Shown here: positions 39,164-50,734 of the stretch, in pieces
Position numbering within the stretch: position 1 is the first letter of the stretch
Layout of the letters: each line of letters begins with the position of its first letter
Source of the DNA: Rotaria sp. Silwood1
Lineage: Eukaryota > Rotifera > Eurotatoria > Philodinida > Philodinidae
Assembly (NCBI GenBank): GCA_905250075.1
Contig: CAJNOP010000077.1
Coordinates: forward strand, 129,761 to 193,760
Length of the DNA stretch: 64,000 bases
Direction of reading: 5' to 3'
Notes under the pieces: model-generated
Seen by the model: only the letters and a program-made list of their open reading frames with translations
Databases searched by the model: none
Told to the model about the DNA's origin: nothing
Program-made: the position numbers and the translations under genes

Positions 39164-39250
39164 GCGAGCGGCAATTGGAATGAGAAATGACAAAGTGACT
39201 TTTTATCTTTTGATCATAGTTTCCATTTAAATCTCTATATTTTGTTGTAG

Positions 39251-40567
39251 TCACTCATTACGTTAGACCTTAGTGGCGAAGAAATTGATGACAATGACGC
39301 ACAGCATATCGCAGATGCATTACGAAATAACTCAGTTCGAATAGGTCACAGTTTTTCTGTATCGTCAATTATTTACTCTTTTTATAGACACTAAAATCAC
39401 TAGAACTCAGAGGAAATCAAATCAGCGACGTTGGTGCATACTACCTCGCTGATGTGTTAAGATGCAACACGGTAGGCTTTCTGTTCTTCTCATCTTTTAT
39501 AGATCTTTTGGTTCTAACAGAATCTAATAAAACTTGGATTCAAGCGTAACATTGGTAGCTATTGTGTTGCTGTAGGTGTGGCGATTGAAATGCGGGACAA
39601 TGAAGTAATTTCCAGTGAATTACAAGTGTTTAATACAAAGTCATCATTTAACGTAGACACCAACTACATTGGACATCAGTGGTCAAGAAATCAATGCCAA
39701 AGGAGCAGAGCATCTTGCGAATGCATTACAAAATAACACAGTAATTTTCTGTGCTTTCTCTTCTTCTCTCCTATTTCTCTTTTCATTAACAAAGACACTG
39801 AGAACACTGAATCTTAGTTATAATGACATTGGTGATAGAGGTATGCAACATTTGAGTACTGCATTACAAAACAACAAAGTAATTTCATGCCAATAATTAC
39901 TTCATATGCATTCTTGATACTTTGATAGAAACTCTATAAACTGAACCTTCTTGGCAATCATATCGGAGATAACGGGTCACGATATTTGGCCGATGCATTA
40001 TTAAACAACACGGTTTACTTCTTGTTCTCGAAAGATCGATCATGACTATCCATATGTTTTCACAGGTGCTCACTACATTGGGTCTTCGAGATAATAACAT
40101 TGGAGGCGCGGGTGCACAATATTTGGCTAGAGGAATAAGAAATAACACAGTAACTATATTCACTGGTGTCTCTCTCGCTCTTTCTCATTTCTATATTCAT
40201 CATGTTTTTGCAGACACTTTGCACAGTCGACCTTCGTTGCAATGAAATTGACAATGAAGGTATACAACATCTAGCTGATGCGTTGAGAAACAACAAAGTA
40301 GTTGTCATCTTTTCTTTGCTCATAATATGATTGTCTTCTTTGAATCACAGTCACCTCCTACTCTGTATCTTCAATTGAAAGAAATCTTAGCGACAGATGC
40401 ATTATGTCTACCTGATGCATTACGAATCAACACGGTAATATTCATAGTTTTGACAGAAGCTCCTCATATTTGGTCGGTTACTTTCGTAGACATCACTGAC
40501 ATTGCATTTTGATGATACAGAGTTCCAAGAAAACTCTCAAAAACAAATCGTAACAATCAACTACTGA
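39251..40567 (+). CDS. Leucine-rich repeat (RNI/NLRC3-type) protein, 10 exons visible, N-terminus missing
   Basis: Nine exons of exactly 84 bp start at 39251, 39388, 39521, 39657, 39795, 39929, 40066, 40214 and 40351; a 78-bp terminal exon at 40490-40567 ends in TGA. All introns are phase 0 and 49-64 bp. This gives 277 residues of 28-residue LRR modules (for example TLRTLNLSYNDIGDRGMQHL). The third module (39521-39604) has lost much of the consensus, and the ninth is also diverged. The first donor, TCA|GTTCGA, is weak, and exon 39795 uses an AAG acceptor. There is no ATG-bearing first exon between hairpin 2 and 39251 and none found further left, so this is partial or 5'-truncated. It is paralogous to the gene at 24843-26291. 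Confidence 0.78.
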
Positions 40568-43085
40568 AATCATGAACAGACATCAAAACAATGTTGGTTA
40601 TTTGATTATCTTAATGATGACTGCTTCTCTATCACTAAATTAATATCTTTTTTTCAATAATCTATTTCTCTTCTATTAACGTTGAAGTAAAAAATCTGAA
40701 GTAATATACTCATTTTTCTCGACAACAATGGGGATGATCGATTTGAAACTTTGACTACGGGTGGGAAGGTCGGTGGATAATTGTGGATATTTGGACGAAG
40801 AGAAGAAGGCTCTCACCCACACCATATCCTAAGGAAGAAATAAATGAACTATATGTATCATTCATTATTCGTAGTTGTAATGCATACATTCTTAACTTGA
40901 TAAAAACCAATGACATTGTTCTTTTACAACTGTTCTGGCACATAAAACGTTTTGTTTTAAGTCTTGACTCATTTCGCTTGATGATAAGCGATAGTATTGC
41001 ATGATATTTCTAGTCAATGTGGGTAGAGTTTCGAATTGTATCTATTTATTGATCAATTTGATAATTTTAGTAAGTATCGGTTCTATATGAGCATTGATGG
41101 GGATTATTATTTCATCCAGTAGAGGGTGTGTGTAAATCAATGGAAAACAGACCGACACATTTCTTGAAGAAAAGATAAGTCCAATCTGCTTATCTCAAAT
41201 TTTACTTTCCAGTAATCGATTAAATGGAAAATGAAATAACAATACAACGATAAATTAAGGCGCTTTGATTAAAAGAATCAATGAAATACAAAGTTCAATT
41301 CATCGACGCGTTCATATTTTGTTAAACTATTAACGCTTATCACGGCTCTGCATTACATTTTTTAAGCACTGAGAAGAAAAAAAATTAAGTGACAGGAAAA
41401 ATTGAGAGTAGAAACAAAATCAAAAACAAAAAATAGAAATCTATATCGTAAGACAAAACAGAGCAGTTGAAAGAGAGTATTGCAAAGAATTTAAAAAAAA
41501 CAATCTATCCTATGTATTGTATATTGGACTAAAATTTTTTTGACAATAATTGCACGTTTTGGCATTGTACACTTGTATCGAATTATAATCTCTTTCAATA
41601 AATTGACCGACAACAAATATCAGTGCAAAATGAAGTTGTTATAGTATATTTGCGAATGGTACATTTTCAATATAGTAATTAATTATTAATAAAAAAAAAC
41701 GAACTGATCATTATCCAATTAAATTTTAAATTTGTGTAAAATTTGTGTGATCAAATTCATGTTGCCACTAGTCTGAAGAATGTCTGTAACCAACTCCGTA
41801 GTTAGATGCCATCACTTCCTATGGACGATTTAAGGATCAATAGAATCAAATGATTGAGCCTGATGGATACAATAATAAAATATGCTATCAATTTAGATTT
41901 AGAATTGATTAAGATTTACTAAAAGATGCAAACGAAAAGTAATCGAGAATAATCTGCTAAGAAAAAACAATATTTTATTGAATCAGAAAATAAGGTGGGA
42001 AGAATCAACAGTTTTCTATAAAAGTTCAATCTTGTACATGATGAAATCAAATAACAGAATTGATGTTCGTTTTTCTTTCATAAGTACAGTGTAGAAATAA
42101 AATAGAAATAGGGTGTCTCGTATGCAATGAAATGTCATGATCTGCCTATCATTGAAAACATTCCACAATGTTTGATATATGAGAGAAGATGGGTAGTGAC
42201 ATGTTCTAGTCTTTTTCAAAGATGTAAAAATTTATGCTTAGATACATCTTATGATACAAGCAACCAAAAAAAAAGAAATGAAATACAGTTTTCTGTCGCT
42301 TTGTCTTTTGTTCTTACAAATGAGTAAACGTCTTTTATTTTCTCTTTTATTTTCAAAGAAAAGAAAATGGCAACTCTAACAATTACTCAGTAGAAGAATA
42401 GTGAAGTTTTTTTCTCTATGAATGTGCGCAACAAGCTGCTACTATTTTGACTTCCATTCCTCGTATGCTAGTAGGAAGCGCGTATTATTTTTGTTTGGTT
42501 AAGAGCAGTGCATGGCTTTTTCATCGTTCGTTCTCTAAACATGAGCTATCTCTTATGACGGTTGCCGTTTACTCATGCTTGTAGACAAAAAGTGTCGTCA
42601 GTCATTCAACAACCGTTAGCGCTCGATTTTCTTGTCGGTTATTGTGTTTCTTTTTGTTTGTGAACTAATAGTAATAAATTGTATGCTTTTTTTAGCAATG
42701 GAAAACAGATAACAATTCGCTGAAGCAGTTACGAGTATTTGTCTAGCCATCAATCGCTTTTCTAGCAGTTTTTGAAGATGTTGACATTCTGCTTGAGCCA
42801 TCAAAACAGAAGTGGACATAGTCAGATGATCAAAGATTATTGAGTGTCAACACGATTCTGATGCGAGATGAATATAAACCGGAATCGATTCATAAAATTT
42901 CTATAGAATGCTACGACTCGTTCTTGTGGTTCACGACAATTACTGAATATTCTAATGAACGATGACAAGCATATTGATTTAGTAGACGAAATTAAAACAC
43001 GATCACATCATCTTGACTCAGCTTATTAGTATGAGGTAAACAGTGCATAACAATAGGTTTACCGATCATGACCTATGACAGTGCT
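40568..43085. other. Gene-poor region, includes a degenerate G-rich/C-rich hairpin
   Basis: At about 40758-40823, GGGTGGGAAGGTCGGTGGATA and a TGTGGATAT run face CTCACCCACACC, which looks like a decayed member of the telomere-like hairpins. A minus-strand frame at 42616-42819 starts with ATG (MSTSVLMAQAECQHLQKLLE) and is partly helical in character, but I cannot link it to a gene. Nothing else is supported. Confidence 0.4.
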
Positions 43086-43088
43086 AAT

Positions 43089-43198
43089 GTGATGGGGATG
43101 TTAGTGTTTGAGTGCGGATATGACTGTGGAAATGATAGAAATGTAAGTGAAAAGAAGACCCACACTTACAATCGTATCTACACTCATATCGACACATA
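43089..43198. repeat. Degenerate telomere-like hairpin
   Basis: A G-rich arm at about 43091-43130 (GATGTTAGTGTTTGAGTGCGG) faces a C-rich arm at about 43158-43196 (CCCACACTTACAATCG, CTACACTCATATCGACACA). The reverse complement of one aligns with the other with many mismatches. It has the same G-then-C order as the clear hairpins, so it is probably an old copy. Confidence 0.5.
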
Positions 43199-43517
43199 TC
43201 ATGAATCTTTCTTTTCTATTCTATATGTAAAAGCGATAGAGTATTTTCTCATGGCCTTCTTGCTTTAAACTTGTTTTATGGATCTTTTTTTTTGACAGAG
43301 ACTGATATGTAGATATATATACAGAAATAGACTATAGGTAACATTTAGATCCAGAATCATCTATGACACTATTTTCGACAGTCACATAAACTATGCGAGC
43401 TGTCTCCCGAAAACAATACATAGATGCAAGTAAGTCGGAATATGATCGGTATCGGTGACTGTTAAGTGATAGATGAAAAACCTACTCGCAAGCACATACA
43501 CCACTACACCTTCACAC

Positions 43518-43862
43518 TCAACTTGGCTTAATACCACTCATGTGCGCTTGGAACAATGGATTATTGATCTCCGCTTGGTTAAGGTGTTGCCTAAGGTTAT
43601 CGATCTCAACTTGATTACAGTGTTGCTGAATGTCATAAAATTGCGTTTTGAGACCTTGGTTCTTAATTTCTACATCGTTGTTATGAGAATCAAGATTATT
43701 TGCTTGCTGCTGATGCTGGCAAATGATCGTCTCGAGTTGGTTATCCCGCTGGTTAAATATGATGCGTGGTTTAGGAGTTGATCTCCTCTCTTGGAAATAA
43801 CAATGAGTTGCTCTTCGTGCGAGTACATTCTGTAATGCTGTTACTATGTTTCCGAAGTTTTC
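43518..43862 (-). CDS. Q/N-rich coiled-coil-like reading frame (exon without ATG)
   Basis: An open minus frame of 114 codons starts after an acceptor-like CTAATAG at 43863 (which is also an in-frame TAG) and ends in TGA at 43520-43518. It reads ENFGNIVTALQNVLARRATH, then a basic stretch (QERRSTPKPRIIFNQRD), then a Gln/Asn-rich heptad-like part (LETIICQHQQQANN and EIDNLRQHLNQAEINN). It holds no early ATG, so it is an internal or terminal exon or a remnant. Composition is much less AT-biased than the surroundings. Function unknown; a structural coiled coil or a retroelement gag-like fragment are possible. Confidence 0.5.
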   Translation of the reverse strand, partial: ENFGNIVTALQNVLARRATHCYFQERRSTPKPRIIFNQRDNQLETIICQHQQQANNLDSHNNDVEIKNQGLKTQFYDIQQHCNQVEIDNLRQHLNQAEINNPLFQAHMSGIKPS

Positions 43863-46031
43863 CTATTAGATGGACCTTTCTCGTATTAAAAATTAATTTT
43901 ATTACATCGATATAAATAATCACTTTTTATCTTCAGCTTGTCGCAAACCGTACATTTGGATGAGCATTGATCAAACTCGACAGTAAACATATGTTCATTC
44001 AATATTCGCTTACGAAGTGTAACTCATAACGACAAATACAGCAGGCACGACTATTACTCTATTGAATTGAAATAATAGATCGATTAAGTGTGCTATCACA
44101 CGATTAAAATGTTCGGCAATCGATGATCTTATTTTCATATTTTCTGCAATTGAATTTTATTTTCGTCGATTGTGCCTTCATGCACAAATTGAAATCTACT
44201 TGCTTTGTTTGGCACTTTCTACTTGCCAATGAATAAGGCACTAATATCTTATGCATGTAGCTTGAGAATATGGCAAGCAATGTGTTTTACTTAGTTTTTT
44301 TTCTTTCTGCTCTTAAAATTTCCATCATTATCGTCTTCATAATGAAATTTATCACTCAAGTAAGTTTGTGTAGGCTTTTTTCCTATTGGAAACAAGTTTT
44401 TGAAGCATATACTATCAGCTCGGTGTGTAGAGTGTGGATAAAGGCACGCACAGATGCACGAATCCCTACCCTTAATAGTTTTCATTCATTAGAGAAAAAT
44501 AAACTTTTCTTGCAAGTAACGGTTCGAGATGAAATTTTCTAGGGAGACTACCAAACGGATTAGTAATTTGATAGCCTACATACAAAAAAATTTCTGATGC
44601 TGTTTCGTTAATGAAAGCCTTTTTAGATCGGATGCAGCGCCAACATGGAAGTGGTGCAAATAAAACTTTTTTTTATACCGATGCACTTATTACTCGTACG
44701 TGTAAGAGACACGTGTCAGTCGGCAATTAAGAGAACAGCAAAAAAGAAAAGCTGCTTGCATCACTTCATTGATGGCATCAGAATCAACGTAGTATACCTT
44801 TCGCCAATGAAATAGCGTTAGAATATTATATCTCTTTTGCTGTCTACAAACTAAATTGTCCCCTTAGCAGTCTACCAAGAAAGTTTTATCTAGGTCGATG
44901 ACCTGCGAGAAAAAAAAGTTTTCACTTTATACGATAATTTCTTGATTATACTTATATTCGGAACTTGATTTTTCATAATAGCTGCAGCTCTGATATTATT
45001 AAAAGATGCTATATCTTGATAGAAAATGTCGATTCGAAAGGATACTCCTGTTTAAAAGCAATTTTCTCTCTATTCTTTTTCGAAAAACTCTTGTTAGCAA
45101 AAATCAGGACTTGATCTTAAATCAAATTCAGCTCTTTGTTTTTTTTCCGAAATTCGAAAAAGATTTTGACTTATTCAATACTCTGACCGGTATTAGAGCG
45201 ATTCGAAAAGTTTTTTTTTCGAATAACTTACTAATTATTATGCAACCCTTTAGAGTTTGAGGTATTGACAACGAATGTGCGATTGAAAAAGAAAATTCAT
45301 TGGTACTTTGTAGAATAATGTTACCTTCTCAATGTAGCTATTTAAATGTCTCTCTGAAGTATGTGATCCTTAAGCATAATTAAAAAGCTTTTAGTGCGCT
45401 TCCGATAGATTGAGTATACATAAAATGTTGAGTTATACCACGATGTGAAAGAATCAAGACTACATATGTATTTCTTCGTCCTCTAAGTAACAGTTGTGGG
45501 GTCTGTTTGGCTGCCGCATTTTGTAGCTAAAAGCTAGTATGCTCTAAAGTTCGACAAATAGGGTATGGACGTGGATGTAGGTCAAAATTTAGATTGAAGG
45601 TGTACACTATTGCCGTACTGACATCTAGACTCCAAATAACAAGATACGCTAAATCAACTCAAATCGTTCAATTTTGAGGATATATGATTTATGTTTTGAA
45701 TAACGAGGTAATTACACCAAATCATGTCGAATTCCTCAATTGTCAGAACATATAGTTCACTTTTCTGTCACGAAGTCATTACTTCTTCGAGTAAAACTTT
45801 CTGTGTAGAAATAAATACATTTCACTTGATTACTCTGTAGGGTATTCTGACGTTTACCTCTCGATACCAAGTGCAACAATGATATGACATATATGCCAAA
45901 AATATAAGCTACGATATAGATATCGTTTCAGATGAGAAAGTCTATTGTTCAATATACACTTCTCGAATGTAGTCACTCATTGTTGTTAATTTCTTCTGAT
46001 TATTGTCTTGAGCAATCAACAATATCAAATA
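43863..46031. other. Gene-poor region
   Basis: Possible 5' flank of the frame at 43518-43862. A short coding-like plus stretch occurs at about 44582-44728 (SLMKAFLDRMQRQHGSGANK, ending in TAA) with no ATG context of note; it may be a remnant. Plus frames at 44270-44542 and 45006-45260 show no motifs and look like AT-driven chance frames. Confidence 0.4.
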
Positions 46032-46594
46032 CCAGGTGCCCCAAAATGTTTGCACACTTTTTATTTTCCGTATATCTCAGCATGAATAATGGATAGAATC
46101 TTGATATTTTTCAAAAGATGCGTCGTTGAGAACTCTACGAAATCTACATACAGAAACCTCTATTGACTTTCTCAGATGATTTCCTTCTAAACCATTGTTA
46201 TGATCTGTCTTTAGAACACTAAATCATATTGTCGTTCATGCCTATCTTCTTCTTGTTCATCTCTTCTCTTCTCTAATGTCTAGTTGCCCTCTATAAACAT
46301 ATAGAGACGTGCATGTTTAGTTTTATAGTATATTTTCCTCCAAAAAAAAATGAATATAGAACAGAAGAGACGAACAAGAAGAGGATAAACATGACCGCAA
46401 ATTTGATTTAGTGTTCTAAGCATTGATCGTCTCAACAATTTACAAAGAAAGCATTCGAGAAAGCCAATAGAGGTTTCTACGTATAGATTTTGTGGAGCTT
46501 TCGATAGTGCATCTTTTGAAAAAAAAAATCAAGATTTTATCCATGCTGACAGATATGCAAAATAAAAAGTGTGCAACCATTCTGGGACATCTGG
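46032..46594. mobile_element. Tc1/mariner-type foldback MITE with TA target duplication
   Basis: A 563-bp element flanked by TA on both sides (46030-46031 and 46595-46596). The ends are inverted: CCAGGTGCCCCAAAATG at the left and, on the other strand, CCAGATGTCCCAGAATGG at the right. The inverted match continues for about 240 bp, including TTGCACACTTTTTATTTT, AAACCTCTATTGGCTTTCTC-like and CTTCTTCTTGTTC-like blocks. Nothing between the arms codes for a transposase. TA duplication and the CCC(A/C)AAATG-TTGCACAC end are typical of Tc1/mariner relatives. Confidence 0.8.
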
Positions 46595-49500
46595 TAATTG
46601 GTAGAATGAATGCTAGCAACAGAGAAAGAAAAATATCTCTTTTTTATGTGTTATTTCTTTTTGTTTTCTCCGTTCTTCTCCATCGATCCGATTTACCGTC
46701 ATGTGCTCGCTATTCAGGAGCTCTGTTATACTATTTTTGGAAGGTTTCTCATTCCGAAGAGAAAGCAAGATCAACAAAGCAACGAATTTTGCAATCAATG
46801 ATCAGAAGGCGTTAAAGAAAGACGTTGAAGTTTTACTTCTATTCTTTTCAAATTAATACAATACAGATCTGTGCGGTAAGCATAAAGAATTATTGTATTA
46901 TTTGAGGGAAGAAATATATTTTTAGGGCAAAGCTCAATTGGTAACTAATTTTTCTCGTTCTGCATGAAATTTTTTAACAGCATTCGTCCTTTAATCTCAC
47001 ATTCCATGTTTGATGGAGAGTTCATAGAAAGTTTGTTTTTGCATCTGTAGAGGCCTTTTGAACAAGTAAATTGACGAAAATGAAGAACTAAATCTTAAAT
47101 AATTGTAATACCATCACAAGGTATTGTAAGCATGACATGTTACAATTTGTTTTTTTTGAAAGTGAGAGATTCATTTTATTAATTAAGCTCCCTTTTCGAA
47201 ATGATAAAATACGTGTAATGAAACAGACATATCGAGTATGTATGTGTGCTTCGATGCAAAAAAGACTCACGTCCAGAACCTGTTTTAAAAAATGATAACA
47301 TCAAACTATTTCAATCAAATTGATCAATTAATTATAAGAATACTGCCATCGATTGTTTTGAATCAATTAAAACGACAGAACTGTTAAAGAGAGAAACGGT
47401 GACAAGCTTTTTCAAATATCCACTGTTTATATTTGATGACTAATAATAATACCTGATTGGTTATTTGATTTGCATAAGGTATCAATAGCATTGCTTTTTC
47501 CATTAAAATTGATGTTTGTTTTTAGATCATAGGGTTTCAGGTGAGTATGGTTGAAGAAAATAAATACATCCACCAAGAAAAATCGTTTTATTGATAATAG
47601 AATAGTTTTTGAGACATAATCTCTCCTTTAATAATACTAAAAGTTATTATGTACATTATTTGTCATATAATAGCTTATTTCATAAAATTTCCATAATATT
47701 TTTATTCAGGATATGAAAAACTTGAAATATCATTTTAAATGAGAAGGAAGGAAAAGAAAATGAACACAAAGAAAGCATTAAGTTGACGACGTGGCAAAAG
47801 TTATTGTTTTCTAGGTAACATTTGTTAAACTAACAATACTAATATTTTATTCATATAACATAAACTTGAGAAGATGCATTGATAGTGAAAATAAAGTATA
47901 ACTTATTCCACTTTTGTCTACGGAATAAAACACATAATTTTATGTGACTGTGGCTTGATAACGAACACACGCATCGTTTATCAACAAGTATCTCGAATTA
48001 CTAATGTTGTTTTAATTATAGTTGCCAAACAGAAAAAAATAATTTTTTTTTCTTACTCGTCTACTCGCCGTACTCAGTCAATTTTTTTTTACAGAGGCAA
48101 GTATAATATATGACTACCATGTACAAGCATATAAAAGTTAGACTGTCACATTCTTATCATCGTAGTAGATGTATGCAACTTTTATATAATTAGATGTAAG
48201 GTAAAACTGGTTACTCATGAATACTTGATATACAGGCAGTCCAAAAAATATTCTAACATTCAACTTTATTATTTTTTTTTTGTATATTGATCGATTTGTA
48301 CAGCAATACTAAGAAATTACTGCTTCCTTCTTCATAAAGGATATAAACTTTGATTTTTATATGGAATACAAAGTGTGAGTATATAAGTAGAAAGAGGACC
48401 ACTCATATAAGTGTTTTTTGTCTCAAAACATGCCTAAATAGAATTAAGATTACACATGATTCGATATAAAGTTGCATTTAGACACATTTCACTTAATATA
48501 TTGACATTAGAAAAATATTACCATCTACCTGAGCTTTGATCTGATGTCGCCATTGATAGCCTCTAATGATGGTTCTTACCTCGTCATTATTGAATGGAAC
48601 GTTGAAATGATGATGTATCTAGAATGATAGAAGTACGATTAACACAATTGAAATAGTAACTAAGTAGCAAATATATGTGCGATGCAGTTACATGTGACTA
48701 TAATCCTTGTTAAATGAAACAGAACTCATATGCGTATCGTGAATACATATTTTATTCACAATTGCATGTATGAAGGTAGCGTTTTTTTGTATGCAAAATA
48801 TAGTGATCATTCATAAATAGCATGAAGAAATTTATTGTACAAAATAAATCGTATATCTTATGAAATAATATCTTGTTTCCAAAACGTGTAACATCTTTTT
48901 CTTTTTGTAGAATTTCGTTGATAATTTCTCTAAAATCAACAAAGTTTTCAATACGATCGAATATTGAAAATTGATTATTTGCTCATGTTATTTTATTCAG
49001 TTATATACATTGATTTTCTCTTAGTTTTTCGTTGTGAAAAAAAAATACTCATTAGGATATTTCAATGAAACTGTTTGACAAAAATCACTAGAGATTGATA
49101 AATAAAACTATTTGCAAGGATGTTCAACCTCATAATAAAATAAAATTTAAGAGACTAGAATTGACTTTATCAATTAATTGGTATTTCTATCAGTATAGTT
49201 ATTTTTCTTGAATTTCACGAAGTAGCAATATGAGAAGAGTACAAAAAGTCTGTGTCAAGCCAAAAACTTGAATTCAATTGTTAAGTATCTTACGTCTGAA
49301 ATACAGATAGGCAACTATTCAACTATTAGCAAAAACACACATACGTCGCATCTCTCTCGATGAAACTATGTACCGCGGAGAAACAAATACACCTCATCCT
49401 TCTCGATGTGTGTGCCGCAGAAGAAAAAACATACGTACAGACGACACTTCTCTCGGACGTATAATAATAACGATCAGCAACTGAGAACTAAAAATTAGCT

Positions 49501-50734
49501 TTGATCCAACAAAATGTAACTTCGAGATGTAAAAGCAGTTTTACTAAGACATTATTCCAATTTGCGTCCTAGAAACATAGTTAATCGGTAGTTGTTTTTC
49601 TTGTCTACTATGCGATGAAGTAATAAGAGCCTACGTATTAAAACAAGTAGCACAGTTGCTACCATTAGTGTATGCTGGTTCATTTTCAAGTTCTTATTTT
49701 CTGTCTTTCTTGTTTCATGCGAGTAACATTATAGATACATCAATTTTTGTGTTCAAAAACTATTAACCTTGTGTCTCAAGACAATTTTGTCTTTACGTAA
49801 TAACGAGTCTTAGAGAATGTATATTGCTTTCACGAACTATTTTAACTCTCTAGGAACTTATATTGATTGTAAAGACTAGAAAAAAATTACCTCTAAGAAA
49901 ACCTATTTAATTCGAAGCCAATATTCTAACTAGAATCTACTGTATTTCGAAGATAGAGTAGGGTGATTGAAAATGAGTACAAGGCGCCATCATAGGGATT
50001 TCAACCTTGTTCAAGGCTTCATCAGATGATTAGTTGATAAATCACGGGCATCTACATCCACAAATTAATTTTTCAGCAGAATTTTTTTGATTCTACTATT
50101 TGTTTTACAGAGAATTGCAAGGGATGTTTCGTTCATTCGAGTGTGTGACACAGGATGACGACTCAGTTTTCAGGACTATAAGCTTCTTCTGGTACAGTTA
50201 AAATGCGCAGAATGCAATTTACATCTAATTGAAGATAAAATAACTCAGATCTTCATTCATGACCGTTAGTACATAATGAGTGACTGTTCGAATAGTGTAA
50301 TGAAATGTAACATGTTCGTGTTCGTTTTTTTCTTCGTCAATACTAGAATAGTTTTATTTACGTTTGATCACTTTCTATAAGTGATCATCTTCTCTCTGCT
50401 GATCCATATCATTGATTATCTTTTATTCTTTATTTTTATTTTAGCATATATAAATGTATATAAATATGTGTACCTAGGAAATACAAAACAAACCATACTG
50501 AAAGCGACTATCAACACTAAAGTGAACATTTTCAACTCAAAGGTATCCTCATACTCAAGTTTGTTACAAATGTTAATACTCCAACTTGATCAAGAACATC
50601 TGAAATTATTCATCAAATCTTACTATACTGATGTTCTATACTCACAACCAATTTTTTTTTTTGATAATCAGTGATCATAAAATTCATTGAAGCGAAACAA
50701 TATCTATCTACAGTAATTAGTTATTAACTGGCCG
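46595..50734. other. Gene-poor region
   Basis: No supported gene. The sequence just right of the foldback element (about 46637-46800) resembles 31110-31280. At 48233-48270 a lone end-like sequence CAGGCAGTCCAAAAAATATT recalls a Tc1-type terminus, but no partner end was found. At about 49340-49460 a roughly 50-bp unit (TCTCTCGATG, GCCGCAGAAG-type) is repeated twice. A plus frame at 50381-50674 starts with GTG and is AT-driven. Confidence 0.4.

Noticed and set aside
38227-39230. Reading frames rich in Pro-His or Gly/Val/Trp on both strands over the arrays
   Set aside because: They are translations of the hexamer repeat in different frames, with no flanking coding signal.
50381-50674. 97-codon plus frame just upstream of the glycosyltransferase
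   Set aside because: It starts at GTG, has AT-driven composition and no motif or splice link to the gene.
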